64,000 nucleotides of DNA from Siderastrea radians (Eukaryota; Cnidaria; Anthozoa; Scleractinia; Rhizangiidae), in NCBI GenBank assembly GCA_964017195.1, contig OZ024894.1:2869847-2933846 (forward strand). The letters run 5' to 3'. This document shows positions 1 through 11,918 of this stretch, one piece after another. The stretch's first letter is position 1. Each line of letters starts with the position of its first letter. The notes under the pieces are model-generated. The model was not told the DNA's origin. It was given only the letters and a program-made list of their open reading frames with translations, and did no database searches. The position numbers and the translations under genes were made by a program.

Positions 1-2402
1 AATAAATCCGACCGTTATTACTTTTTCTTTTGAGAAAACGAAATAAAAAATGAACCTGAATTTTTTGACAATGCCTTGTTTTGTGAGGTCTTAATATAAA
101 TGTTAAAGCGAATCAGCATATTTGGTTTCAGGCTATACTCTTTCAAACTACGTTAACAGCTTTTTTGAAAAAATTCGTTTTCATATAGCCATAGTTAATA
201 AAAGAATCTGGTTATGAAGCTCAGCTAAGTCCTTTGTTTTATGTTTTTGTTACCGTTTTTAGCCTTGACGGTGCACAAACAACAATAGCTTTTGAGTTTT
301 GCATGAGCAACTAATACATGAATTTCATATATTAATGTTCAAGAATGTCACTGTTAAGTTATTCAGCCATAGTGTGCGAAGGTAAAACAAAAGATTGTGC
401 ACTGTCGTGGTACTTTCAAAATAAATTGCAGTACCTTTGTTAAGGCCTTTGAAACTTGCAAAGTTTCATAACCAGTCCTTCGAGTAACTATGATATAGCT
501 TAGGGATGTGAATTTGCACGCACGCGGAGTACTGGGCACCAATGTCATGGATTATTGAGGGAGACTGGTGCCCTTTTTAGGCGTGGGCGCACAGCTGAAA
601 CTCGTTCTTGGCGGTAAATACTCCTACTTGGCAGAAGAATGGGTTGAAGAAGTGTTTTTCCTAGCTTTCTGTCGCGCATTTCCACTTAAGAATTGTTAAT
701 AGTTTCTCAGAAAGTGGACAACACTACATTTTTTGCTGCATTGCTCAGAAATTTTGGTCAATTGTCAAGTCAAACAGGCTACAGTGTCAGGTACGTGTAA
801 TAACTTTTGTTGTGAAATACGCTTAGTTCAGCTCAGTGAACAGCTTCTTAGAGCTTTTCCGATCGATCATTAATAGCTTGATGTTTCTTATTATTTTATC
901 GTTAGTCCAGTGCTTAAATAATTTAATTTCCATTCCGGTTGTAAACAGCCGACAAAAGTAGTTTTTGGTCACTCGACTGCAAAATCCTATATTATTTGTT
1001 GGCCAAGTAATAGGGAAACAAAGCATAATTTTTTTTTATTTCAGTAAGCTTTAATTACAGTGTTGCTGTTAAAATTATATTTCAAACAGTTCTTGCTTAA
1101 AGCAAGAAATCAGGCTATTCCCCAATTGTTGATATTGGCAGATAAGCTTAAATTCTTTTGTGTAGCATCATTTAAGTGATAACATCTCCCACTCGATTGT
1201 TGATTAGCTGGGCTTTTCTTGACTGCTTGCAAAATATTTATATGTGTCTAACGTGTTATGAATGTTTGTTATATCAAACAGTGTTCAAAAGCAATACAGA
1301 ATCTTGTCTTTTAAATGAAACTTTGGATTATAGTTTTGGCATGTTTTGATGACAAACAACAAATTTATATTTCGAATAAGGTATAACTTTTATTACAGAT
1401 TTAATACGTGTTGATCACTTTTGGGAAAATACGTTTAAGGTAATAGAGTTAAAAAAGGTGAATGTAAATTTGTATATATCTTCTTCTCAACCGATTATTC
1501 CATAATTTTAGGGTTAAAAATCAACTTCAGTGCTTGGTTGCTGTTCGGCTAGTATCCTTGATTTCTTAGTGGCCCAGGACAAAATAAAGTGGCTTTTATT
1601 ACACCACTCCCAACCTGGGTGAGAAGTAAGTCCTTTATCAAGGGATTTTGCCAATAATCATGTGGGAAAAAGTAAAACATTGAACTATGGGTAAGACACG
1701 TGTCAATAAAAAGAAAATGGCCTCTTGATATATTGCGGATTGATCTAAATACTCCAGAATGGCTTTGAATTTTGCGCTCCAAGAACTAAAAATTTTTTAC
1801 TACAATAACATTTATGAACTTAGATTTGAGGAAGGGAAAGGAAAGAAAGGTACTCTAATGAAAGTACATGTACATTTTATTTGATTTTTATTGCAACTAC
1901 ATTGTAACATTTTTTAATCCTAGTAGCCGTCAGGCGATCAAACCTCAACTTTTAGTGGGCCTATTCAGTTTTAAATCGCCACTGGCAACCAGGCGACTGC
2001 CAACTTTGAGCCCTGAATGTTGTTTTCACTGATCCTTTTTTATCTGTTTTAGGCATGTATACGTCAGCAGTGATTTTCGTACAGTCTTTTCTTACAGTGA
2101 AGGTACTTGGAGGATATCAGTCATCATAATTATGCCAGCTTACCTACCTACTGTTAAGTAAATCGAACTGGATGGAACGCAGTGATTGGGTTAATTTGGG
2201 CTCGGTAGTCAATTTCTGAACCCAGTCAAACATACAGTAATTAAGCACAATTAATCAGTGTTAATATCATTGAAATATACCAGATATGATAGAGTTCTCC
2301 TTTAGTGATTCACAACATCGGAACAGTGCTCAAATCAATGAAGAAGATGACCAACTTGTTGCACCTTGATTAAGCCTAAAGGGCTTCATCCTGTGCACTT
2401 GC
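1..2402. other. AT-rich stretch without a recognised gene
   Basis: I found no conserved protein motif, RNA gene or inverted-repeat element here. The open frames present are short, lack recognisable composition and are interrupted. The 3' end lies directly upstream of the receptor-like ORF and would hold its promoter or 5' exons, but no TATA box or splice site could be assigned. Confidence 0.5.
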
Positions 2403-3510
2403 ATGTGGTCGACATTTCAGTGGATCGAACCAATGGAGACCGGAAGCAAGCTACCCTTTGCCTTCTACAAGATCATGAGGGCCGCTGTTGCTTTGAGTTT
2501 ATGGGCAGCTGTGGCATTTGAGATATTTAATCTTACCAACGGTTTACCTGCTCTTTTGGCGAGCACAGATAAATTCACTGCAGTTGTGGCCGTCATGCAT
2601 CGCTTGTTGTGGACTTTGCGTTACGTAATCCTTCACCATCTTGGCTTGTACTTTTTCCAAACTCTCCGAGGGCACATAAATGACGTTTTAAGTAACAGTC
2701 ATTGCATTTCACGCTTTCAGTGGAGAAAATCACACCGGCTAATCCAGGATCTTATGGCAGCTACAGCCTTTTTCCTTCTTGCTTTGCCCCTGCTACTGAA
2801 GTTGATTCCAATATTCATAGAGCATGCGAACGGCATTCCGAGAAATTGGGACATTACCGTGGAAACCGTAGAAGTTTTCGTTCTCGTTTACAATCGAGTT
2901 ATGGCCATGCCGATATTTTTCTTCCTAACCCTCGTTGTGCAAATTCACATCTTGGAATTGAAGGACTTTGAAGAGCACATACAACAAAGTGACACAACTT
3001 TAACAGAAGTCCTGAACAAATACAAGGCCCTGACAAAGAGAATACAAAACTCTTCGAGGGCGTTCCAGCCATACTTGATAGGCCTTCTGTTCTTAGTGGT
3101 TCTATGGGGAACAATCAGTGTGTACCAACATATCCCACCGAAAAACAACATCTTCTTCGGCGTAGTTCTCTCTGAGTGTCTGGGAACATTTTTTTGTTTT
3201 CCTGTGTGAAACTGGGTTTCTTTTTTCACTTCCGCTTTACAAATCAGGCCAAATTAGCTCGCAGCTCAGCCGTCTGATTTACATTGTTACGACTTTGGAC
3301 AGCGAGGATCAAAGCCGAATAGTATTTGTTTTTGACGCAGAAGATAAAATTGCACAGTTTGCTAGTCTGTTAGAAAGGCACCAGCAGTATGGAAACGTAG
3401 GATTCAAGGTTGCTGGTCTGCATATAACACAACTGAAATCTGTCTGGCTAGCTTTCCGTGGTCCAGTTATAGTCTTCGTCGGGAACTTTTTACTTAAAGA
3501 ACATTTTTAA
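2403..3510 (+). CDS. Gustatory-receptor-like seven-transmembrane protein, one-base frameshift
   Basis: The first frame (268 codons from the ATG at 2403, with an in-frame TGA at 2367 upstream) holds about five strongly hydrophobic helices, near residues 27-46, 61-82, 118-137, 158-185 and 225-243, and the start of a sixth. It stops at TGA just after a run of seven T (about 3189-3195). The +1 frame continues without a stop from that T run to TAA at 3508-3510 and supplies the rest of helix 6, a charged loop and a last helix near the motif GPVIVFVGNFLL. Together they give about 369 codons and seven helices, the size and pattern of the gustatory/odorant receptor superfamily whose Grl members occur in Cnidaria. 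The last helix sits where insect receptors keep their C-terminal signature. Family assignment is by topology and weak motif only. The extra T may be a sequencing error, a recent null allele or true decay. No introns are needed. Confidence 0.55.
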
Positions 3511-6050
3511 GTCTTTCTACTGATAAGCATGACACATAAAGCTGTTGCGGTGTCCGCTTCTTTAGAATCCGTGATTCCACTGCACCGAGATGATCCTGCA
3601 TGTGCTTTGTACATTTTTGTACATTTCCTTGCCGTTCTCTGCAAGGCAACGACGTCAAATGACCAAATATTGTAGGTTTTGTGGAGAACGTAAACACATG
3701 ACGGTGAATTGTCCTTTTTCCATGTGATTGAAGACGCCGTCCCAACAAATTCAGCTCCGTTTTAGTTTGACTACGTGGCACACATTGCACTATTTGGAAA
3801 AATCTAAAACTATTTAAAATAACGTGAATTTGCTTTTGCTTGTTTGTTTTGTTTTGTTTTGTTTTTTGGACGTTTTCATTGGGTTTTCATATGTTTACGA
3901 TGTAAACGATACGTAGCAATCTCCCCTCCCTCCTCCCCTACCCCCTTTTTTTGAACGACCAGCAAGGGTCATGCCATGAACGTCTGTGGGCCCAAAGCGA
4001 AAAAAAATACACGGGTCCAAAACCGAGTTTTGAACTTCAAGAGCTCTGTGTAAACACTTTTCGGTCCGAACCTGTCAAAATACAGGAACGCTGTTAATTC
4101 GGCTCCAGGCACCGTCAAATGTATTTTAATTTCGTGTTCCATGAAGCGGGTTCCTAACGGTTCCTTTTTACATGTTTTTTACCTCAAGGCTTCTGAGAGT
4201 GCTAGCTGTAGTCAATTTTGATGCCTAACACATGTATGTTCTTTAGACACAATTCCAGGTTTATGTTCATAACCGATTCATAACACAGTTGCCAAAGATG
4301 GTTCGAGTTGTAGAGGGAAAAATTAGCAAGAAAATGACCTGAAGAGTAAACGGCTTTGTTTCGAGTTCTCTCTCCTCCGCAGAGGCTCCTATTAGTAAAA
4401 ACCAGCGAAAAAAAGGAGGGAAGCAGGAGCGCTGAAGAGAGAATACGGGAAGGGTAAAGAAAAAAGGAGGCCTTTGCCAGATTTTGTACGGTTCTCTGGC
4501 AGGATTTGCGGTTCTGTGGTTATGGCGAATCCACCCAATGATTGGGACGATTTTGAATGTTCTTTTAAAGATCTGAGTATAGAAGGTTAGTAGACGCAAT
4601 TTGATGAAGTTTCGATCCTTTTTAACGAAGTTTTGACCATTTGTCCTTTTTCGTGACTGTCCGCCATCTTGGATTTAGTTCTCTTTCTAACATACCCCGT
4701 GTTTCTCCCTCTCACAAACGTTGACATCGAAGATGATGCTGATTGCTAGCCGCTTGTAGTAGCACCCCGGTTATGAATAGAGCCAGTGGGTCTACAGGAA
4801 AGCATTCGTTGACGCCGAATTCAAAGTGCTTCGAACGAACCAAACAGCAAGAGGCTTCAAAGATCTGCAGCTGAAGGATGCGACCACAGGCAGCGCAAGC
4901 TAAGGTTGAGAGCTGCGCATAAAACAGACTGTTTTTTCCACGCTCTGCATAATAATGACATCGGCAACATTTACGAGTTTGTATGGAAATAATACAAAAC
5001 GTCTCAAATTGCCACAAATCAGAAAGAAGTCGAAGTTAAAACGATTTGCCTTATTTCATTGTTGTATTGGTCATTATTTGAGGGCTTCCTGGGCTGGTTT
5101 GAAGCTTTTTGGGCGAGAAATTGAGGTTTAAATTTTTCGTGTTTACTGAACGTTTAGAATTAATTAAAGGCAAGAAACAGGTTGACACTGCTCCTCACTT
5201 GAAGTTCGATAAATTCCAGCACAATAAACGAATCGCCATAAAACTTCAAAGGTGTATTCTTAAGTCTTTGATATACCTCTGTTCTTTCTCATGGGTTCCA
5301 GATACTATTTTAAGCCGCCCAAGACCCCTCGTAAATACGAGACTCGCCTTTTCTGGTATGCGTTTTCATTTGAAGTGCACGCATGAATCTTTGCGAGCCG
5401 CGTTTCGACGACAAGATCGATTGCCCTCAGCCAGGGAGAGGCTAAGTGAGCAGTTAAGTTTTACTACTGATATAGTGTCAGTGAAACTGAAATGGCCGTT
5501 TTTAAGGTGACAAATTCCCACAGACAAAGCATGATGCCCGATGATTATAAATCTGTTAAAATATATCCCACAGTTGTGCAACAATAGCAATTTGAGATCA
5601 AGCAATCAATTCAGCTCTACTTGTTTCTGCATGGATAAATTTAAATGGTACTCTATGTTAAATTTATAGCTTGTTTTTGTCAAATTTATGCAATAAATAT
5701 TATGTAGGGGTGATTGGTTTAGTTTTCCTAAAAATATATATATATATACTTATTATATGGAGTGTTTAAGTGGAAAATAGACCACTCGGTAAGTTCACAC
5801 GAACCGAAATTCGAGACTCGAGTGGCGTTTTCCATATCGGTGATGTCATTTCCCGCTTTTACACAGTGTTGTTTGTGCAAAAATACTTTTGTCTATAGAT
5901 AAAAAGACAATTATATGGCAGCTTGAAGATATAAACCTTATTTTCTCGTGGTAAAAAACAATATTTAACTCACTCACTGCAATCGTTCTTCGAATATTGT
6001 TTTCACCACTCGAAAACAAAATTCATTAATCTCTGTACCACCATGTAATA
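3511..6050. other. Intergenic DNA with repeat fragments
   Basis: No gene is supported. A 133-codon plus frame at 5109-5510 and a 110-codon minus frame at 4267-4599 lack conserved motifs and cross repeat sequence. A short TA run lies at about 5738-5750. The segment at about 4355-4480 is a copy of a repeat also found near 14.7 kb. Confidence 0.5.
4355..4480 (-). repeat. Short interspersed repeat (same family as 14663-14800)
   Basis: Contains TCTCCTCCGCAGAGGCTCC followed by TAGTAAAAACCAGCG and a purine-rich stretch. The same order, with a few changes, occurs in reverse orientation at about 14663-14800. The far end (AGGAGGCCTTTGCC) resembles a degenerate inverted copy of the near end, which suggests a small MITE. 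Confidence 0.5.
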
Positions 6051-6088
6051 TCCTCTCTCTCTCTCTCTCTCTCCCTCTCTCTCTCTCT
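6051..6088. repeat. (CT)n microsatellite
   Basis: A nearly pure CT dinucleotide run interrupted by one CCC. It is followed by a short tandem duplication of CCAGTGTGGATGTGAGAGG at about 6131 and 6192. Confidence 0.9.
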
Positions 6089-6457
6089 GTGGTGTTGTGA
6101 GAGGGACTTTGCAATTACTACACTTTTATCCAGTGTGGATGTGAGAGGAAACTTGTGTGGCTATACTCTTAAGAGGAAATGATTACCACTCTCCAGTGTG
6201 GATGTGAGAGGGAACTTATGAATGCACTCTTCAGAAGAAATGTTTACCTTTCGGTCTCAGCCGTTAACTGGCTGTAACTCTTATAGTGATTCGTGTTTCT
6301 TGATTAGTATTGTTATTATGATTATATCATGAATTAAAATACAATGTTAGAGTAAAATTAAACAGTCTTTGTTGCCATAATCTTTTTTTTTATTTTTTGG
6401 TTCTTAAGAACTATCTTTTTGATAAGTGCTGCAATTACTATATTAATTTAAATTTGC

Positions 6458-8320
6458 TTGTCTTTCCCAAAAATAGGTTTACAAAAACTTCAGTCACAAG
6501 CTGCACCAAAACCATCAAGTGTCTTTTACAAATTGCGTAGAGAGAAATTTGTCACTACCCTTCAAGAACACTTCCGGGAAGAGGAAGAATCTGAGTTGTG
6601 TCAACAGGCAGTTTTGGAAATTCTTGGGTTGGACGAATCCCAAAAGATCCAAGCCATCAATGCTATGAAAGAAGCCTTCGCTAATTTAAGTGCCTGCTTT
6701 CCTGGAAGGCTACTGGAAAACAAAGTGTGACAGTCCACAAGAATGTTACCAGGAAACATTCTTTTACTCTCTCATTGGAAGAGCCATCTCTCTCGATAGA
6801 GGAAAATTTAGAAATTGCAAATATTAAGCAACTGATTGCAAGTGTTTCCAGTGAACTTGATTCTGTTGTTCAGCGTTTAGATCACCAACTGACAGGTGCA
6901 GAGATTCAAAGGGATGTCGTTCGAGCCTTGGTTGACAAAATGAAGTTCAGCGACTTCTTCTACACCAGTCCCACTGTGAAACCAGCACAGCTTAATGAAA
7001 AAATTGGAACATTCATTATCGTCCTTAATATTGGCCTTGAGACTCAGGATTTGTCAGACATTGATGTTGATGGGATATTCAGTGCATTGCGTACCTATAC
7101 AAGGGAGAGATGCCCAGTCCTTTTTGATGTTCTGGACACTCTGTTACTTCACAAAGCTGATGGAAGAGATGTTTCAGAGATGCGAGTGAGAAGTGCAGTT
7201 CACTCTCTTGCCATTTTGGTCAACTTGAGAAGTCAGAAAATACAAAATGACCTTAAAGTTATGTTTACTTGCCTGTGCATTTCCTTCGGAGCTGATATGT
7301 GATCACCTGGGACTAACAGTAAGCTGGGATAAGGCAATGAATTTTTTGATAGCCGTGAAGCCAAAAAACAAGAGGAGATTTCAAAGTTTACACCCATAGA
7401 TATTCCAGTCATCTTAATGTTTGATAACATCAACATGTACAGAGGAAAGCATAAACACCTGCAGCTATTCAAATACATTGGGCCCATAATGTGGAACTTC
7501 ACTGGCCAAGCTGTATTAATTCCAAGTGTAGCCGGTTTAGAAGATATCCTGCAAGACAAGAATGCCTCACTCAGACCTCAAAAGAGTGTCCTCCAGCTGG
7601 ATCCAAATGACATTTTCATCCAGAGTGACCAAGGAAAGGCTGATGTATTTAGACAACCTGTTGACGCATTTTTGCTGGAATCTCTTGATGATGCATTGAA
7701 CAAAATCCCCCAAGGCAGTAAGAAAATTAAGGGCATGACTGAATCAGAACTGAATTCTTACATTTCTAATACTAATTTTAATACTCAGGCAACATACAAG
7801 ATCAAAGTTCCAAAGGAGAACGACCTTTTCACTATTAGAGGCCCAGTTATAAAGAGCAATGTTCATGACTTTTATCATTATCCCTGGAAGATAACAGCAC
7901 AATTGTTGGAACAATGAGTATTCTTGATCAACTTGCATCAGACTTTTTCTTGCTAAATCAGAAAAAAAAGGTCCAGAGTATCTTCCATTTGACTCTCTGT
8001 CCGGAACATTTGATGTTCACTCAGCCCGATCTCACTCTTTTGGAAAGGCAGCTGCGCAGCAGGGAAAGGGAAATCGATTGACGGAGTCACTGATGAAGAG
8101 TTAGAAGCTGTAGAAGATGGTCAGGAAGAAGGTGGTCAAGAATCAACTGAAAGTTCATCCTCCTCTACGACTCTTGACAGTGAGCGGCGACGCTTTGACA
8201 GTGAGCGGAGACGCAGAGGATAAGCATTTCTGGGATGTCTTTAACTCAATGTCTTCCAAGCTGTCTGACATCATCTCAGTAAAAAGTGCATTCTCCGTGC
8301 ATTTCGTATGGAACTAGAAA
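6458..8320 (+). pseudogene. Frame-broken multicopy-type gene, possibly transposase-derived
   Basis: Several open segments in shifting frames follow each other collinearly: 6458-6730, 6727-7302, about 7303-7350 (after a shift), 7417-7917, and decayed pieces to about 8320. They read as one protein of roughly 600 residues: a basic and helical N-terminus, a helical middle, then a block with FDNINMYRGKHKH and GPIMWNFTGQAVLIP, and an acidic, serine-rich tail (ESTESSSSSTT). At least four frameshifts separate the parts. The DNxNxYRG...MWNFT block resembles a domain I associate with large multicopy families in cnidarians and fungi (DUF6589-like, possibly transposase-related), but I cannot confirm that. 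The N-terminal ATG lies just after a possible acceptor, so an upstream exon may exist. Most likely a dead copy of a mobile or amplified gene. Confidence 0.45.
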
Positions 8321-8636
8321 GAAGAATTTGTCTAAATATCAAGACATCTCATCCTTGGTAATCACTTTCTTTATTCTAATCACTTGATTGTTTTAACAAG
8401 TAGTGATAATGTAAGAAGAAAGTTCTTTTTTGTCACTCTTAGGGCTTAAAGGGTTAATGCAAAATGACTAGCGCTATTCTGTAATAGTATAAGCCGTAAT
8501 GATCTCCAAGTTTCTCGTCTTCAACGTGAATAGTTTGGTAGAGTAAACGCTTCTTGCTATTGCAATATAAAATGCCTAAGAAGAGTATGGAGAATTTGTA
8601 TGTTGTTCCACCATGTGCCTGACCGGTGCTATTTGA

Positions 8637-8650
8637 ATAATAATAATAAC

Positions 8651-8682
<32 letters not shown>

Positions 8683-8700
8683 TAATAATAATGATAATAA
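8637..8700. repeat. (AAT)n microsatellite
   Basis: An AAT trinucleotide run with AAC interruptions. It is matched on the other side of the fold-back sequence by the complementary ATT run at 10017-10058. Confidence 0.9.
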
Positions 8701-8929
8701 TTTTTTTTTCTTTTTTTTAAATAATAAAAAATAATACCTTTATTGATAGTCATAGTGAAAATACAATGGACAGATAAGAATAAGATGCTAAGAAATTACA
8801 ATCAATTATTAGTTTAAATAATAATAGAAATAATAATAAGTGAGGAAGTCATAAGGGGAATGATTAGTCCAGTAAGGAGAATTTCAATGTTGATTTTTCT
8901 ATCCACTATGTGATTAAGTCAACTGTCTT

Positions 8930-9740
8930 GTTTAGTATCTTAAGAATTTTTTTTTGCAATGATCTAAATACAAATGTTTTATGGCTTTGATATCTCTGTA
9001 CAATTCTTTGCTGTACAGATCATTCGATCTGTAGATATTTTAAACAAGAGCAATAGGAACCAGTTTACTTTTTGGTCAACTGAACAACCCAGCAAAAACA
9101 ATAAAAATACATGCTCTCCCCATGTACAGATTCTGTTCAGTTACAGTTAATTTCTTTTGGTGTGGCCAAGTTTTTAATACCATTAGATCTGAAAGGTTGC
9201 AGATGTGAGAGCCTCAAATCAAGAAATAACCAAGTGGGCTACAACAAGAATATTTACTGCCAACAAGACTGCATAACGTTCAATTATAATCTGATGGAGC
9301 AAAATATTAGACTGCGAGTAGTCTCTAATTTTGGCGATTGTGATTGTGGGGCGGGCAAAATACACACGCGCGCGCGCGAAAGGTCGTCTCCTCGAAATTT
9401 CGCGCGCGCGCGTGTGCATTTTGCCTGCCCCACAATCGCCATCGCCAAAATTAGAGACTACTCGCAGTCTAGCAAAATATTGTTATAGTATACTTCTGCA
9501 CAAGTAAGTAATGTCAACAATGTAGTATCTTGGTCACTTAAAAGAATTCAGGAGAGAGGTCGCATGGGGAGCTGCTTGTATTTATTGTTTTTGCTAGGTT
9601 GTTTAGTTGCCTAAAAAGGGAACTGGTTCCTATTGCTCTCGTTTAATAGATCTATAAAGAATTACAAATTCTACACTGAGAGAGGTTTCTTTTGTGTTTG
9701 AATAAGTAAAACCCAAGATACTATTTTATAAACCTAATAA
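8930..9740. repeat. Large inverted repeat (fold-back element) with CG-rich central palindrome
   Basis: The inner palindrome (about 9298-9482) has arms of about 80 bp that differ at only a few positions and include alternating CG tracts (9366-9378 and 9400-9412) around a loop of about 20 bp. Outside it, 9025-9125 and 9555-9660 are inverted copies: both contain GAGCAATAGGAACCAGTT and AGCAAAAACAATAAA on opposite strands. Weaker pairing reaches about 8930 and 9740. Open frames on both strands here are by-products of the repeat. This is the structure of a fold-back or MITE-type element; no transposase is encoded. Confidence 0.85.
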
Positions 9741-10016
9741 CATATTTAAAATGTACAATTATAATAATAGAATAAATCAGGGATAAGTCTTAGAAAGCGT
9801 GTGTAATCATTTTTCACATCACAAGGTCAAATCCCCTTAAAAACCTAGTTCACCAGAAAATAATTGGAGTCATTATTTACTGTATTCTTCTTTTTGGAAA
9901 AGTTACAACAGAATCAAAACTGGGAAATTTTTATACTTGACCTCATAACCAGCCAGAAATTAACATGTTTGAGTAAAATAAATTTAAAGAGCAAAATTGT
10001 CCTCTCATCCACTGTT

Positions 10017-10017
10017 A

Positions 10018-10057
<40 letters not shown>

Positions 10058-10058
10058 G
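10017..10058. repeat. (ATT)n microsatellite
   Basis: A pure ATT run of about 14 units that immediately precedes the integrase fragment and mirrors the AAT run at 8637-8700. Confidence 0.9.
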
Positions 10059-10619
10059 TAAAGTCAAGCGCATTATTAGACTGAAGGGATTACGGAGACG
10101 ACGACAAAGAAGTGACATTACAGAAGTCATCGATGCAATAGAAGTAAGTGGCACTTATTAGTGATACAGAAGTAGTTGCATTAATGTCGAGAAGAGCTTG
10201 CGGACTCTTCATCGTTCTCTCTAACCTAACTCCCGATTGCCAACAGGAGGAATTAGCAGGAAGTGGAAGCTGTATCGGCTATAGACAAATGCATCGGAGA
10301 TTAAGGGACGATTACAGGCTCGTGGTTAGCAGGTAATGAACTCAAAATGTTTAACATTTTGTAATTCCTTTTTTTGAAAAAGCAGTGCTTAAATTCTTAC
10401 GTATGAATAACTAACCATAAAAATATAGGACACAAGCATAGGAAAAAGAAAAGAAAACTTGTCAAATAAAATTCAATTATGGTTACAAAGATTACTGTTA
10501 CAGCATCGAGCCTATCGCCTTTCAGGGAAACCACAAGAATTATATTAGGTGTCCTAGATTCTGAAGGAGTACTAAATAGAAGAAAGGGCAGATTGCAAAG
10601 ACGACGATACCGATGTAAG
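10057..10619 (+). pseudogene. Integrase-type transposase fragment, three exons
   Basis: Three short coding pieces can be joined in frame. Exon A, 10057-10143, is rich in R/K and ends at a GTAAGT donor. Exon B, 10247-10332, follows a CAACAG acceptor and encodes GYRQMHRRLRDDY. Exon C, 10526-10619, starts ETTRIILGVLDSEGV, continues with an arginine-rich stretch and ends at AAG|GTAGG. Motifs of the form GYRxMxxxLR...VSRExVRxxLxxLDPEGVxxRRRRRLxRR are typical, from memory, of the region before the DDE core in an integrase-like gene family common in cnidarians and fish. The catalytic core does not follow: a minus-strand gene begins at 10662. So this is a 5'-truncated (ATT run) and 3'-truncated fragment whose splice sites are still intact. 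Confidence 0.55.
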
Positions 10620-10661
10620 GTAGGCAAAACGTTTCTGGAGCCGTATAATTACAGTCAACTC

Positions 10662-11918
10662 TTAAGAAGCTGAAAATTCATCGTCGTCTTCTAACAGAAC
10701 CTTTGGAGGTTTGTCACCAACTGCCATAATGGATGATTCAGAGAAGGGTAAGGTTTTCTTTGTTTCGCTATCATTTTCTCCGCTGTAGAAGGTAATTTCG
10801 GTTTCATCCCTCGACAAAGGTATGGCAGACTCCTCTTCGGTCATGGTAAGGACTTCTTTATCAGCGACGGTGACGCTTTCATCTGCGTATATGGGTACCG
10901 TGGGGACTTTGGACAAAATGAAGTGTTTGGGTGTTTTACTTAAAGAACCTACCCAATCGTACACTGCTGACATTTTTCGTGAAGAATGCACGTGTTAAAA
11001 CACCTAAATGTAGATGGCGCACTGAAAGAACCACCCGACAATGTGCACTATCAGGCTCTGGTGGTACCCATAGCTCTCGTGCCTTTCTAAGAATTTCCAA
11101 AGCTTCTGCTTCTTTTTCTGCCTTTGTTATTTCCTCTTGGATACGTTCCATCCTGCTTGCCTCCTTCGCAGCGTCTATTGTGGCTGATTCAGATACCTGA
11201 CGCTCGAGCTCGGCGAAGAAAGCCCCTCTGTCTACGCTGCTCCCAATTAGGGCTGACGCTTGATCTTGCTGGTCACCCTCGAAGACAGGCTGTGTAAGAC
11301 CTTCATCGGAACTGTCGTCGGCAACGGAACTTTTTGTTCTTGACAATAAATACACACTTGGTAGTGTGAAGCCTGTGACTTCTTTGTATTTCTCTGGAGA
11401 AAATGGGATTATTTCGGAACCGTCTTCCAAATTCTCGCCTGAATTGTTGTCGGCAAGGAGGAAATACATATCATCTTCATGGCTTTGACGTCACTTAAGC
11501 CTTTCGGGAAGAACAACTTTTTCGCAATTTGAAGACACTCATCATAACTTGCACTCTTGGAAACATCGATGCGGCGTTTTCCCCCACCTCGATCGCTTCT
11601 TTTCAGTTTGTACTTTCCATCAACGTAATGTTTTCATCCAAAGTCGAACTTTAATGTGACCTTTTGGCGTTCTGTTGATGGACAACCAGTCGAACTAACA
11701 CTATCACTACTTCTCTTTTCTCGCTTGTTTCGGTTGAGGATCACTTGAACTTTTTCTACCTTTTCTTGCCTACCAGAAGTCTTAGAGAGGCCTGAGGACT
11801 TTGATGTTGACGCTCCCGGCGAACAAAATGCTCTCAGTCGTAGGCGTTCTCCAATGGTACAGACTCCCATGGAAGAAAGCTGCTCATCAGACATCAGTAG
11901 AACCGCAGACTTATCAAC
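10662..11918 (-). pseudogene. Broken gene with SAM-like segment and ubiquitin-pathway-type regions
   Basis: Read on the minus strand from an acceptor at 11918-11920 (TTTATTTAG). The first part contains SDEQLSSMGVCTIGERLRLR, which looks like the second half of a SAM domain, then a serine- and lysine-rich linker. An in-frame TGA near 11635 stands where flanking sequence suggests a tryptophan (GTGACCTTTTGG-type context, TGG to TGA). Coding quality resumes through YVDGKYKLKRSDRGGG, shifts frame near 11465, continues through an acidic region and the helix EEITKAEKEAEALEILRKAR, and shifts again near 10985 into SAVYDWVGSLSKTPKHF and an acidic tail ending at TAA 10662. The YDWVGSLS region is like one I recall in front of HECT domains in expanded cnidarian and fish genes, but no HECT domain follows. 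One nonsense change and two frameshifts indicate a pseudogene. Confidence 0.45.

Noticed and set aside
5109..5510. 133-codon plus-strand frame
   Set aside because: No motif, no splice context, composition not protein-like.
9111..9488. 125-codon plus and 66-codon minus frames over the CG palindrome
   Set aside because: They are the sense and antisense reading of one palindrome.
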